A DNA stretch of 64,000 nucleotides, from the NCBI RefSeq assembly GCF_034372165.1, contig NZ_CP139698.1, positions 1,922,001 to 1,986,000 on the forward strand. Reading direction: 5' to 3'. Below the pieces are notes generated by a model that was given only the letters and a program-made list of their open reading frames with translations, was not told where the DNA came from and ran no database searches. The translations under genes and the position numbers were made by a program. The DNA is from Christiangramia sp. OXR-203 (GTDB lineage: Bacteria; Bacteroidota; Bacteroidia; Flavobacteriales; Flavobacteriaceae). Below, one piece after another: positions 9,808 to 19,121 of this stretch (its first letter is position 1; each line of letters begins with the position of its first letter).

Positions 9808-10310
9808 TATTTAGGATAAAGGAATGACTTCTCAGTATTGAAAACCGGAGTACCGTCCTCCTGAATAGTGTAGGTTAAGAAGACTTCACCCCAGTAAGAT
9901 CCATCGGTAAAGTCGGCAATGATCCATTTGTGGTTAAGCACTTTTATCTTGTTGATCCTCATAGAACCTTCCATACCGGCATGTGGAACCAGAGGATTAT
10001 CATTTGAAGCACTATTCTGCGAAATGATCGCATCCTCGATTCTCGTAATAAGGCCTTTGGTCTCTACTCCATTATTCTGAAAGTAAGTGATCGCATCTTC
10101 ATTATCCTCCAGATTGAAGTAATCTTCTGAAGTTGCTACAGACAATTGATCCTGATTGAGTTCTACTTCAGATAGCTTATTCTCGAGCTGCTCGATCTTT
10201 TCCTGTTTTGAATCCAGAATTCTTTTATCATTTACATAGATGAATATGCAGAATAATAAAGCGAAAATGAATAGATACATTAGAATTTTGCTGCGCATGC
10301 TAAATTTCAA
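9804..10310 (-). CDS. Conserved membrane-anchored protein, unknown function
   Basis: This 168-residue protein starts with a short basic stretch and one membrane helix (about residues 8-25), followed by a coiled coil (LDSKQEKIEQLENKLSEVEL) and a compact C-terminal domain with HKWIIADFTDGSYWGEVFLTY. I do not recognise a named family; proteins like it occur in Flavobacteriaceae after a metallo-hydrolase gene. Its start overlaps the end of the upstream MBL-fold gene by 11 bases, so it is probably co-translated with it. The C-terminal domain should face the periplasm. Confidence 0.7.
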   Translation of the reverse strand: MKFSMRSKILMYLFIFALLFCIFIYVNDKRILDSKQEKIEQLENKLSEVELNQDQLSVATSEDYFNLEDNEDAITYFQNNGVETKGLITRIEDAIISQNSASNDNPLVPHAGMEGSMRINKIKVLNHKWIIADFTDGSYWGEVFLTYTIQEDGTPVFNTEKSFLYPKY

Positions 10311-11061
10311 TTTTTAAGTTATCATATGCAAGATGGACATTTTCAGGTAGCTCCTCCTCTACTTCTGCGTGAAATCCAAGCATATGACTAATATGTGTAA
10401 AATATGTTCTTTCCGGCTTCACCATTTTTACAAATTCAAGCGCTTCTTCCAGATTAAAATGTGAATGATGTGGTTCTCTTCTTAAAGCGCTTACTACCAG
10501 AACTTTTAAATTTTTCAGTTTCGCGATCTCTTCTTCGGTAATTGTCTTTATATCTGTGAGATAGGCAAAGTCACCCATTCTGTATCCAAAGACCTGTAAT
10601 TTATTGTGCTTAAAATCTACAGGCAGAACATTCAAGCCCTCGAATTGAAACTCCTCATTACGCACTACGTTTTCAATAACTGCGGGAGCTCCAGGATATC
10701 GATCTTCCGAGGTAAAAATATAATCGAATTTTCTCCTTAGGGAATTCAAAACTCTTTCATGAGCAAAAATAGGAATGTCACCCTGCCGAAAGAAGTATGG
10801 TCTTATATCATCCAGACCGGCAGTATGGTCATTGTGTTCATGTGTATAAAAAATAGCATCCAGTTTTTTTACATTATTGGCGAGCATCTGCTGTCTGAAA
10901 TCCGGCCCACAGTCAATCAATATATTCTTTCCTTTCCAGTTTACCAGTACAGAGACCCGAAGCCTTTTATCACGAGGATCATCGCTGTAGCAAACCGGGT
11001 GATCTACACCAATTATAGGTATGCCTTGTGATGTTCCAGTACCTAAGAATGTAACTTCCAA
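10300..11061 (-). CDS. MBL-fold metallo-hydrolase, PhnP-like
   Basis: This 253-residue metallo-beta-lactamase-fold hydrolase carries GTGTSQGIPIIG at the N-terminus, the metal motif THEHNDHTAGLDD, and later a conserved His in ALRREPHHSHF and THISH near the C-terminus. This set is characteristic of PhnP-like phosphodiesterases. The cysteine in the N-terminal VCYSDDPRDKRLR segment fits the usual Cys in this family. It is the first gene of a two-gene minus-strand operon. The substrate, probably a cyclic phosphodiester, is inferred from the family. Confidence 0.85.
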   Translation of the reverse strand: MEVTFLGTGTSQGIPIIGVDHPVCYSDDPRDKRLRVSVLVNWKGKNILIDCGPDFRQQMLANNVKKLDAIFYTHEHNDHTAGLDDIRPYFFRQGDIPIFAHERVLNSLRRKFDYIFTSEDRYPGAPAVIENVVRNEEFQFEGLNVLPVDFKHNKLQVFGYRMGDFAYLTDIKTITEEEIAKLKNLKVLVVSALRREPHHSHFNLEEALEFVKMVKPERTYFTHISHMLGFHAEVEEELPENVHLAYDNLKIEI

Positions 11062-11165
11062 ATGCTGTTATTTTTGACACAAAAGTAAATATATTTTTTT
11101 GTATGCCTACCGCTTTTAGTACTTTTGAAGTACGCAATTAACAATGCTTACCTAAACAATAAAAT

Positions 11166-12626
11166 ATGCCAATTACCATAATGGGCGATAAGGAATTTGA
11201 AAATGTTCCTTCTATTAATAGTAAGGCCCTGCGTATCAATCTTAACGAAAATATCTACGGAACTTTTTCTGAAATTGGTGCCGGGCAGGAAACAGTGCGA
11301 AACTTCTTTCGAGCTGGAGGTGCATCTGGAACCATCGCAAAGGCAATGAGTGCCTACGATAAGGATTTTAGTGACGCAATTTACGGAGTTGAAGATGACA
11401 GGCGATATGTTACTGAAGCAAGGCTGAAGAAAATGTTATCTCACGAAACCCATCTTATCGAAGAGCGTATTTCTCGTGAAAAGCATCCAAACAAATTATT
11501 CTTTACTTACGCCAATACTGTAGCTACCATAGATTTCGCGAAGAAATACAAAGGTCATGGTTGGGTAGGAATTAGATATCAGGTAGATCCTAAAGAAGAA
11601 TATAATGAAATCCTATTACACGTAAGATTTCATGAAAATGATGCCCGCCACCAGCAAAACACTTTAGGAATACTAGGTGTCAACCTTATTTACGGCGCTT
11701 ATTACAAGTACGACAATCCTAAAAAATTACTACGTTACCTATATGATCATATAGACAAGGATCAAATCGAGATCGACACGATCAATTTCTCAGGTCCTCG
11801 TTTCGAGAATGTTGATAACAGGCTAATGAGCTTACAGCTAGTTAAGAATGGAATGACCGATGCAGTAATGTTCGGTCCTGACGGTAACAATGTTCTTCCA
11901 GCAAAAATACTTTATAAAAAGAATATCCTGGCCCTGCGTGGTAGCTTTAGACCTGTTACTAAAGTAAATATGGATATGTATGAGAGATCAAAAGAATTGT
12001 TCTTTAACGAGAGTAAAGTTTCTGAAGAAAATACTGAGATCATCTTTGAGATCACGCTGTCCAACTTAAGGGCTGAAGGTGAAATAGACGAACGTGACTT
12101 TATGGACAGAGCTGAGCTCTTATGTTCTCTAGGTCAAACAGTTATGATTTCTAACTTCCAGGAATACTTTAAGGTAGTCGAATACTTCTCCAGATACTCC
12201 AAACAACGTATGGGTCTTACTATGGGTGTTCAGAATCTGGTTGATGTATTTGATGAAAAATACTATAGACATCTTAGCGGAGGTATTCTTGAGGCCTTCG
12301 GAAAATTATTCTTTAAAGATCTGAAGGTTTATTTATATCCACTGAAAGATGAAGAAACTGGTGAGCTTACTACCAGCGAAAATCTAAAAGTACACCCAAG
12401 AATGAAAGAATTATTTAAGTTCTTTAAATACAATGGACGTGTTGAGGATATCAAGAATTACAATCCAGAAACGCTGAATGTTTATTCCCGGGAAGTTCTG
12501 AAAATGATAAGCGAAGGAAAAAGTGGCTGGGAAGATATGCTGCCTGAAAAAACTACAAAAATGATCAAGGAGCAGAACCTGTTTCATTATAAGGAGCATA
12601 AAGAACAGGCGAAGTCAGAGGTCTAA
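11166..12626 (+). CDS. Conserved ~486-residue protein of unknown function
   Basis: This protein is strongly conserved across Bacteroidota; I recognise stretches such as IGAGQETVRNFFRAGGASGTIAK, KLFFTYANTVAT and GHGWVGIRYQ, but no biochemical role. Databases often label it a TonB-dependent receptor or a nicotinate-mononucleotide adenylyltransferase, and neither label fits: there is no signal peptide, no barrel pattern and no nucleotidyltransferase HxGH motif. It is probably cytosolic. It stands alone, 105 bases from the divergent MBL gene, and ends before a strong terminator. Confidence 0.72.
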   Translation: MPITIMGDKEFENVPSINSKALRINLNENIYGTFSEIGAGQETVRNFFRAGGASGTIAKAMSAYDKDFSDAIYGVEDDRRYVTEARLKKMLSHETHLIEERISREKHPNKLFFTYANTVATIDFAKKYKGHGWVGIRYQVDPKEEYNEILLHVRFHENDARHQQNTLGILGVNLIYGAYYKYDNPKKLLRYLYDHIDKDQIEIDTINFSGPRFENVDNRLMSLQLVKNGMTDAVMFGPDGNNVLPAKILYKKNILALRGSFRPVTKVNMDMYERSKELFFNESKVSEENTEIIFEITLSNLRAEGEIDERDFMDRAELLCSLGQTVMISNFQEYFKVVEYFSRYSKQRMGLTMGVQNLVDVFDEKYYRHLSGGILEAFGKLFFKDLKVYLYPLKDEETGELTTSENLKVHPRMKELFKFFKYNGRVEDIKNYNPETLNVYSREVLKMISEGKSGWEDMLPEKTTKMIKEQNLFHYKEHKEQAKSEV

Positions 12627-12650
12627 ACTTGATAATAATATAAAACATAA

Positions 12651-12680
12651 AAAAGCTGTTCTAACGAACAGCTATTTTTT
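12651..12680. terminator. Bidirectional rho-independent terminator
   Basis: An 8-bp perfect stem AGCTGTTC/GAACAGCT closes a TAAC loop, with an A-run before and a T-run after it. It ends the plus-strand gene at 12626 and the convergent minus-strand murA at 12708. Confidence 0.9.
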
Positions 12681-12707
12681 ATGCTTTGCTTTCCGAAGAA
12701 AAAACCC

Positions 12708-14021
12708 TTAGGCGATTCTGGTGATCTTCGCTCCAATCGCTTTTAATCTTTCTTCAATATTTTCGTAACCTCTGTCAATTTGCTCGATATTATGTATCGT
12801 TGAAGTTCCTTTTGCTGAAAGTGCAGCAATCAATAAGGAGATTCCAGCTCTAATATCTGGAGAGGTCATAGTAGTAGCTTTTAACTGAGATTGAAAGTCA
12901 TGGCCAATTACTGTAGCTCTATGTGGATCACAAAGTATGATCTTGGCTCCCATGTCAATAAGTTTATCTACAAAGAACAACCTGCTTTCAAACATCTTCT
13001 GATGTATCAAAACACTCCCCCTTGCTTGAGTAGCAATTACAAGTATAATACTTAAAAGATCTGGTGTAAATCCTGGCCATGGAGCATCACTGATATTCAT
13101 GATCGATCCATCAATAAAGCTTTGCACCTCATAACCTTCAGAATGTGCAGGTATAAAAATATCGTCACCTTTTCTTTCAACCGTAATCCCCAGTTTCCTG
13201 AAAGTAGTAGGGATGATACCCAACATATCCCAGTTTACATTCTTTATGGTGATCTCACTTTTGGTCATAGCGGCAAGGCCAATCCATGATCCAATTTCGA
13301 TCATATCTGGAAGAATTGTATGATCACAACCTCCTAGCTTCTCTACACCGTCTATAATAAGCATGTTAGAACCAATTCCACTAATGTTGGCACCCATGCG
13401 GTTCATCATTAGGCACAACTGCTGTAAATACGGTTCGCAGGCTGCATTATAAATAGTCGTTTTTCCTTTAGCTAGTACTGCAGCCATCACTATATTAGCA
13501 GTTCCGGTTACTGAAGCTTCTTCCAGTAACATATAACTTCCAGTTAGACCCTCAGGAGCTTCAACTCCGTAAAAACGTTCTTCTTTGTTATATCTGAAAT
13601 CTGCACCAAGTTTCATAAAACCTTCGAAGTGAGTATCTAGCCTGCGTCGACCAATTTTGTCACCACCCGGTTTCGGAATAAAGCCTTTCCCAAATCTTCC
13701 AAGCATAGGTCCAACGATCATGATAGAACCCCTAAGTCCTCCTCCATCGATCTTAAACTGTTCACTATTAAGATAATCCATGTCCAGATCATCACTCTGA
13801 AAGGAGTAACTTCCTTTACCCAGCTTTTCGATTTTAACGCCTAGATTTTTTAGTAAGTTGATAAGTTTGTTAACGTCCAGGATATCTGGAATGTTATTGA
13901 TAACCACTTTCTCATCGGTTAGCAATACTGCACATAAAATTTGCAGCGCTTCGTTTTTTGCTCCCTGAGGTTGTATTTCCCCGCTCAAACGATGACCGCC
14001 TTCTATTTGAAATGTTCCCAT
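12708..14021 (-). CDS. murA: UDP-GlcNAc 1-carboxyvinyltransferase (MurA), Asp-type
   Basis: MurA transfers enolpyruvate to UDP-GlcNAc, the first committed step of peptidoglycan synthesis in the cytosol. The 437 residues contain the N-terminal GAKNEAL with Lys22-Asn23, the RGSIMIVGPMLGRFG segment and the C-terminal DIRAGISLLIAAL. In the active-site loop PGG-x-IG, the residue is Asp121 where most MurA enzymes have the catalytic Cys that fosfomycin alkylates. It follows the DUF4290 gene after 11 bases on the same strand. Confidence 0.93.
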   Translation of the reverse strand: MGTFQIEGGHRLSGEIQPQGAKNEALQILCAVLLTDEKVVINNIPDILDVNKLINLLKNLGVKIEKLGKGSYSFQSDDLDMDYLNSEQFKIDGGGLRGSIMIVGPMLGRFGKGFIPKPGGDKIGRRRLDTHFEGFMKLGADFRYNKEERFYGVEAPEGLTGSYMLLEEASVTGTANIVMAAVLAKGKTTIYNAACEPYLQQLCLMMNRMGANISGIGSNMLIIDGVEKLGGCDHTILPDMIEIGSWIGLAAMTKSEITIKNVNWDMLGIIPTTFRKLGITVERKGDDIFIPAHSEGYEVQSFIDGSIMNISDAPWPGFTPDLLSIILVIATQARGSVLIHQKMFESRLFFVDKLIDMGAKIILCDPHRATVIGHDFQSQLKATTMTSPDIRAGISLLIAALSAKGTSTIHNIEQIDRGYENIEERLKAIGAKITRIA

Positions 14022-14032
14022 TAAAGAAAATA

Positions 14033-14680
14033 TTAGTGGCGTTTGCGACCAGGCTTGCGGCCGCCGGAATGCTTTTTGTTTTTTGAGTATTTCTTCTTGT
14101 TCGATCCGCTTCCACGAATAAGCTCTGAAGCCTGGGTTAGATCCTCATCTGCATTTTTTAGATTGATCTTTCCACCACTCAATTCTTTTAAATGATTAAT
14201 GATGACTTCATCGTCTACAGAATCACGATTCCAGTTCAGGTAAGATTTTTTCATATGATTGGCGATAGTCATCACCAGGGCATCTTTAAAATCACCTTCT
14301 TCCTTATCCTTTGCCGCATCGATCATGCGCTTGATATTGTTTCCGTAGAACCTGTACTTAGGATTATTCTCAGGATAGTCAAGCATTTCAGGACGCTCTG
14401 TAAGCATTTCCCTCGTCGGCTTTGGAAAAGGAGACTCAACATCTAGCTTAAAATCACTTATTATAAATAACTGATCCCATAATTTATGCTGAAAATCTGG
14501 CACATCACGAAGATGCGGATTCATATTACCCATTACAGCAATAATTGAATTAGCAACTTTGTTACGTTCTTTATCATCTTCGATTTCTACAGCATGTTCG
14601 ACCATTTTCTGCAAATGTCTGCCATATTCAGGAATGATCAGTTTACTCCTTTCAGAGTTATATTCTAAAGCGTTTGTCAA
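14033..14680 (-). CDS. DUF4290 family protein
   Basis: This 215-residue protein matches DUF4290, a Bacteroidota family without known function; the N-terminal EYNSERSKLIIPEYGRHLQKM and the YRFYGNNIKRMI stretch are characteristic. The last ~25 residues are strongly basic (KKKYSKNKK to GRKPGRKRH), which suggests binding to nucleic acid or ribosomes, an inference from charge only. It is the gene directly upstream of murA, and the pairing is one I recall from other members of the phylum. Confidence 0.82.
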   Translation of the reverse strand: MTNALEYNSERSKLIIPEYGRHLQKMVEHAVEIEDDKERNKVANSIIAVMGNMNPHLRDVPDFQHKLWDQLFIISDFKLDVESPFPKPTREMLTERPEMLDYPENNPKYRFYGNNIKRMIDAAKDKEEGDFKDALVMTIANHMKKSYLNWNRDSVDDEVIINHLKELSGGKINLKNADEDLTQASELIRGSGSNKKKYSKNKKHSGGRKPGRKRH

Positions 14681-14781
14681 AATTGAGATTTAATTAGGTA
14701 ATTTAATAGAAGTTTTCTCCTGCGTGCAAAATACTAAATATTCAGTAAGAATGACAAGAAAATAGCGCAATTGTGCGATCA

Positions 14782-15075
14782 TTAAAGAGAAATAACCCTT
14801 TCAACTTTATCAGCGACCTCCTTATATTTAGCAATCACATGATCAGGATCTTTCATCCTAACGTTAATAGAAACACTGGTATACGTACCTTTTTTAGATT
14901 GTTTGGTATTGATCACAGCTCCCATGTTATCAAATATATCTTCAACCTGTGTTACCTTCTCCCCTTTTGTGGGAACAATAAATTTGTAAAGATATTCTGC
15001 AGGCCACATTGCCGTATCCTGAAGCTGTTTTTTAAGTTTTGCGTAAAATTCCTCCGGATTTGTCGAATCACTCAT
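14782..15075 (-). CDS. DUF493 family protein
   Basis: This 97-residue protein matches DUF493 (YbeD-like), a small ferredoxin-fold, ACT-like family thought to be regulatory. It shows YLYKFIVPTKGEKVTQVEDIF, the KGTYTSVSINVRMKDPDHVI core and a C-terminal VERVISL. It is transcribed away from the next gene; a CAAAnnTA sequence at 15097-15104, read on the minus strand, fits a Bacteroidota -7 box in front of it. Confidence 0.82.
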   Translation of the reverse strand: MSDSTNPEEFYAKLKKQLQDTAMWPAEYLYKFIVPTKGEKVTQVEDIFDNMGAVINTKQSKKGTYTSVSINVRMKDPDHVIAKYKEVADKVERVISL

Positions 15076-15164
15076 AGTTTTCTCCTTCTTTTATGACAAA
15101 GATACAAGGAAAGACAACATTTTTATAATCAAATTCATTTACCGAAATTTGCCGGGTGAAAACT

Positions 15165-15689
15165 ATGAAAATTGTTATTACCGGTGGACCCGGTACTGGA
15201 AAGTCTTCCATCATACACGAACTGGAAGCCAAAGGAGAAAACTGTATCCATGAGATCTCCAGGCAGGTAACCCTTGAAGCAAAAAGAGATGGTATCGATC
15301 AGCTCTTCCTGGAGCAGCCCTTACTATTCAGTGAAAAATTACTTGAAGGGAGATTAAATCAGTTTAAGGAAGCTTCTAATTCCTCAGCGAATCGCATCTT
15401 TCTTGATCGTGGATTGCCCGATGTGGTTGCCTATATGGATTATTTTGACACTGTTTATCCTGAGATATTCAGTGCGACCTGTGAGGAGCATGCCTATGAT
15501 AAAGTTTTTATCTTACCACCATGGAAGGAGATCTACAAAAGCGATAATGAGCGTTACGAAACCTATGAAGAAGCTGTACGAATTTCAGAACATTTGTATG
15601 ACACTTACAGGCGCTTTGGCTATAGTCCTATTGAAATTCCTAAAGCAAGTGTGGCAGAAAGAACTAAATTTATACTGAACCAACTATAA
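15165..15689 (+). CDS. Small P-loop ATPase (AAA_28-type)
   Basis: This protein of about 174 residues carries the Walker A GGPGTGKSS close to the N-terminus and the FLDRGLPDVVAYMDYF stretch that is usual in AAA_28-type ATP-binding proteins, related to the kinase domain of NadR. I take the ATG at 15165 as the start; a GTG nine bases upstream is the alternative. It lies six bases before recQ. Its substrate is unknown; the likeness to nucleoside-type kinases is inference. Confidence 0.8.
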   Translation: MKIVITGGPGTGKSSIIHELEAKGENCIHEISRQVTLEAKRDGIDQLFLEQPLLFSEKLLEGRLNQFKEASNSSANRIFLDRGLPDVVAYMDYFDTVYPEIFSATCEEHAYDKVFILPPWKEIYKSDNERYETYEEAVRISEHLYDTYRRFGYSPIEIPKASVAERTKFILNQL

Positions 15690-15694
15690 ATCTT

Positions 15695-17599
15695 TTGCAA
15701 ACGGAAGCTTTAAAAATTCTAAAAAAATATTGGGGCTTCCAGAAATTCCGGCCTTCACAGCTGGAAGTGATCGAGGCTATCCTCGATGGTCAGGATACGC
15801 TGACCTTATTTCCTACCGGCGGTGGGAAGTCTATCTGCTTCCAGGTACCAGCGATGATAAAAGAAGGAATTTGCGTGGTGGTATCACCGCTAATTTCTTT
15901 AATGGAAGATCAGGTACAGGCTCTTCAAAAAAGGAATATCAAAGCGATGGCCATCACCGGCGGAATCAGCTATGCCGATCTGGATAGAAATCTTGACAAT
16001 TGCATCTTCGGAAATTTCAAATTTCTATACCTCTCTCCGGAAAGGCTTCAGCAGGATATAGTCAAGGAACGACTGAAACAAATGAACGTAAACCTGATCG
16101 CTGTAGATGAAGCGCATTGTATTTCTCAATGGGGACATGATTTCAGGCCAGCTTACCGTAATATTTCAGAAGTTAGGGAAATTATACCTGAAGTACCTGT
16201 TGCAGCATTTACGGCTACGGCAACGAAAATGGTAGTGGAAGATATCTGCGAACAGCTTCAGTTAAAGAACAGGGCGGTATTTAAGAAATCATTTGAAAGA
16301 AGTAACCTGTATTACGAGGTTGTCAAAACTGAAGATAAATATTTCCGGTTAACGAGATTATTAGGAAATGATTCTGCCATTGTTTATGTAAGAAGCCGGA
16401 ATGCCACAAGGGAGATCACCGACTTTCTAAATAAGAATGGGATTACGGCCGCTGCATATCACGGCGGAATGAAAAAGGAGGATAAAACTGCAAAGTTTAG
16501 ATCCTGGATGAACAACGATACCAGTGTAATGGTTGCTACGACTGCATTCGGAATGGGTATAGACAAACCAGATGTTCGCACCGTTGTGCATATTGATCTA
16601 CCTGAAAGTCTGGAAAGTTATTTCCAGGAAGCAGGAAGAGCCGGTAGAGATGGAAAGATTTCTAAAGCCGTTATACTGACGAATGCTGGCGACATTCCAG
16701 TACTAAAGAATCAATTTATAAATAATCTGGCTTCTGTTGATGATGTGAAATTTATTTATAGAAAATTGAACGCTTATTTCAGCATAGCATATGGAGAAGG
16801 TGAAAATCAGGTATATGATTTTAATTTTGCCAGCTTCTGCAATCAATATCATTTAATTTCAGGTAAGACTTATAACGCCTTACAATTATTAGATCGTTGC
16901 AGTGTCCTTAGACTGTCTCAACAGTTTCAGAAGAAAACTGAAATAATGATAAAATTGAGCGGGGATCAACTGGAAATTTATCTTGATGACAATCCAAAAT
17001 ATGCACACCTCTTAAGAACCCTATTAAGAAACTATGGTGGTGTATTTGATAACCTGGTGAACTTTAATATGTCATCTGTAGCCGAGAAAGCAGATCTTCA
17101 GGAAAATGAATGTTTGAGCCTTTTTGAAGACTTACAGCAACAGGACATCATAGAGTTTTCGATTGCCAAACATGACGCCTCCATTACCTTTCTGGTTCCC
17201 AGGGAAGACGAATCTACTATAAATCCTGTTTCTGGATTCATTACTAAATACAATAAAACAAAAAGAGAAAAGATATCGGCTGTGCTCGATTTCGTCCAGA
17301 ATGACCAGGTTTGTAAACAGATACAGTTGCTTAAGTATTTTGGAGAAACTAAGCCTGAGAAATGTGGTCGTTGCTCTGTTTGCAATGCTGAAACTGATGT
17401 TTTAAGTCGAGATGAAATGAATGAAATATTTCTGGCGCTGCAAAAACTATTAAAATCAAGGGCATTGGACACTAAAGAAATATCTTCTCTATTAAACTAT
17501 AAAGAATCCTCTATTCTGAAGGTAATTCGATTACTGGTGGAGCGAGGCATTCTAGAAAAAACGATAACTAACAAGTACAAAATAACAATAAATGACTGA
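15695..17599 (+). CDS. recQ: ATP-dependent DNA helicase RecQ
   Basis: RecQ unwinds DNA 3' to 5' in recombination and repair. The 634 residues include motif 0 FRPSQLEVI, Walker A PTGGGKS, DEAHCISQWGHDFRPAY, TATAT, and the helicase C motifs MGIDKPDVR and QEAGRAGRDG. The zinc-binding region near the end (CGRCSVCNAE) is present, but the family's first two cysteines are less clear. The start is TTG at 15695, with no better ATG nearby. The last eight bases overlap fmt, so the two are probably coupled. Confidence 0.92.
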   Translation: MQTEALKILKKYWGFQKFRPSQLEVIEAILDGQDTLTLFPTGGGKSICFQVPAMIKEGICVVVSPLISLMEDQVQALQKRNIKAMAITGGISYADLDRNLDNCIFGNFKFLYLSPERLQQDIVKERLKQMNVNLIAVDEAHCISQWGHDFRPAYRNISEVREIIPEVPVAAFTATATKMVVEDICEQLQLKNRAVFKKSFERSNLYYEVVKTEDKYFRLTRLLGNDSAIVYVRSRNATREITDFLNKNGITAAAYHGGMKKEDKTAKFRSWMNNDTSVMVATTAFGMGIDKPDVRTVVHIDLPESLESYFQEAGRAGRDGKISKAVILTNAGDIPVLKNQFINNLASVDDVKFIYRKLNAYFSIAYGEGENQVYDFNFASFCNQYHLISGKTYNALQLLDRCSVLRLSQQFQKKTEIMIKLSGDQLEIYLDDNPKYAHLLRTLLRNYGGVFDNLVNFNMSSVAEKADLQENECLSLFEDLQQQDIIEFSIAKHDASITFLVPREDESTINPVSGFITKYNKTKREKISAVLDFVQNDQVCKQIQLLKYFGETKPEKCGRCSVCNAETDVLSRDEMNEIFLALQKLLKSRALDTKEISSLLNYKESSILKVIRLLVERGILEKTITNKYKITIND

Positions 17600-18542
17600 T
17601 CTCAGAATAGTATTTATGGGCACTCCGGAATTTGCAGTGAAAAGCCTTGAAGCAATTCTTGAAGCCGGCTATAATGTTGTAGGAGTGATTACTGCTCCAG
17701 ATAGACCAGCTGGTAGAGGAAGAAAGTTAAGAGAAAGTGCCGTAAAGACTTTTGCGGTTTCTAAAGGACTTAATGTTCTTCAACCTACTAATCTAAAATC
17801 TGAAGAATTTCAACAAGAGTTGAAGCAAATCGATCCTAATGTGCAGGTAGTCGTAGCATTTAGAATGCTGCCTGAATCTGTATGGAACTACCCTGAGTTT
17901 GGCACTTTCAATTTACATGCGAGCTTACTGCCTCAGTATCGCGGAGCTGCTCCAATTAACTGGGCGATAATGAATGGTGAAAAAGAAACTGGAATATCCA
18001 CTTTCTTTCTGGATGAAAAAATTGACACCGGCGCCATGATCATGCAGGAATCTGTTGTTATAGGTGAACATGAAAACCTGGAGACCATACACGATAGATT
18101 GATGAACAAAGGGTCAGGACTGGTTGTAGAGACACTAAAGGCAATCTCTGAAGGGACGACTAAGCCAGTTGCCCAGAAAGATTCCGGAACGCTTAGAGAA
18201 GCTCCAAAATTGAATCGCGAGAATACCAAGATCAATTGGGATAAACCTTTAAATGAAATATACAATCATATACGCGGACTCAATCCCTACCCTTCTGCCT
18301 GGTGTTATTTAGATAATGGTGATGCGCAGGAACAGACTGTAAAAATTTACGATGTGATTAGCCACAATGAAGAACATGATCACTTCTACGGAAATGTTCT
18401 TATAAAAGAAAAGCAATTGTTGGTTGCGGCAAAGGGTGGATTCATTGAAATTAAACAGATTCAATTACCGGGAAAACGTAAAATGGAAACTCATTCACTT
18501 TTGAATGGCTTCAAATTTTCAGAAAAAGCAAAAATGCGCTAA
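17592..18542 (+). CDS. fmt: Methionyl-tRNA formyltransferase
   Basis: Fmt formylates Met on initiator tRNA. The 316 residues show the N-terminal RIVFMGTPEFAVKSLE, the formyl-donor site with the catalytic triad Asn in FNLHASLLPQYRGAAPINWAI and the later Asp in EKIDTGAMI, and the C-terminal domain starting near YNHIRGLNPYPSAW. It overlaps recQ by eight bases and is the last gene before the separately promoted HU gene. Confidence 0.94.
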   Translation: MTDLRIVFMGTPEFAVKSLEAILEAGYNVVGVITAPDRPAGRGRKLRESAVKTFAVSKGLNVLQPTNLKSEEFQQELKQIDPNVQVVVAFRMLPESVWNYPEFGTFNLHASLLPQYRGAAPINWAIMNGEKETGISTFFLDEKIDTGAMIMQESVVIGEHENLETIHDRLMNKGSGLVVETLKAISEGTTKPVAQKDSGTLREAPKLNRENTKINWDKPLNEIYNHIRGLNPYPSAWCYLDNGDAQEQTVKIYDVISHNEEHDHFYGNVLIKEKQLLVAAKGGFIEIKQIQLPGKRKMETHSLLNGFKFSEKAKMR

Positions 18543-18646
18543 ACCCTTATTAATGCTGATTTGGTTGGATTTTAATAAAAAACAATTATCTTTATTAACA
18601 AATCAACCGAGTTATCAACAAATATGGGCTTTTCCCTTGTCATTAC

Positions 18647-18676
18647 TTGCGTGGACGGGAAATCCGTATAAATTTG
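18647..18676 (+). promoter_or_regulatory. Bacteroidota-type promoter of the HU gene
   Basis: A TTG at 18647-18649 is followed after 19 bases by TAAATTTG at 18669-18676, matching the -33/-7 pattern (TTTG, TAnnTTTG) of the main sigma factor in this phylum. It lies about 50 bases before the HU start, which gives a leader of roughly 45 bases. Confidence 0.65.
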
Positions 18677-18727
18677 TAAACCAGTTTAACAGAATGTTTA
18701 ACCAACAATTAATTTAAAATTCAAATT

Positions 18728-19000
18728 ATGAACAAAACAGATTTAATCGACGCAATGGCTGAGAATGCTGGAATTTCTAAGGCAGCAGCTAAAAAAGCAT
18801 TGGAATCTTTTCTAGAAAACGTTGAAAAATCTCTTAAAAAAGGAGATAGAGTATCATTAGTAGGATTTGGATCTTGGTCTGTATCTAAAAGAGCTGCTCG
18901 TGAAGGAAGAAACCCACAAACCGGAAAAACTATCAAGATCGCTGCTAAAAACGTAGTGAAATTTAAAGCCGGAGCTGATTTACAAAAAGCTGTGAACTAA
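18728..19000 (+). CDS. HU family DNA-binding protein
   Basis: This 90-residue histone-like protein binds and bends DNA as a dimer. It has the full HU layout: [26 protein letters not shown] for the helical base, [10 protein letters not shown] and the beta arm with [11 protein letters not shown], and a C-terminal VKFKAG. A dedicated promoter precedes it and a strong terminator follows, consistent with a highly expressed single-gene transcript. Confidence 0.95.
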   Translation: MNKTDLIDAMAENAGISKAAAKKALESFLENVEKSLKKGDRVSLVGFGSWSVSKRAAREGRNPQTGKTIKIAAKNVVKFKAGADLQKAVN

Positions 19001-19022
19001 TAATTTGCATTGTAAATATCAT

Positions 19023-19050
19023 AAGCCTTCCCCAGGGAAGGCTTTTTTTT
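19023..19050 (+). terminator. Rho-independent terminator after HU
   Basis: A 9-bp stem AGCCTTCCC/GGGAAGGCT with a tiny CA loop is followed by eight Ts, 23 bases after the HU stop. Confidence 0.92.
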
Positions 19051-19121
19051 ATCTAAAAATTTTAGATAAGTATTGCATTTTTAACAGAAAAAATATAGTT
19101 TAGTTCTAAAGACTGCTACTA

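Noticed and set aside
11166-12626. TonB-dependent receptor or NMN adenylyltransferase label
   Set aside because: There is no signal peptide, barrel pattern or nucleotidyltransferase motif in the sequence.
14773-15096. Plus-strand open frame opposite DUF493
   Set aside because: It is a shadow of the well-supported DUF493 gene on the other strand.
18505-18717. Open frame of 70 codons between fmt and HU
   Set aside because: It overlaps the end of fmt, covers the HU promoter and has no family resemblance.
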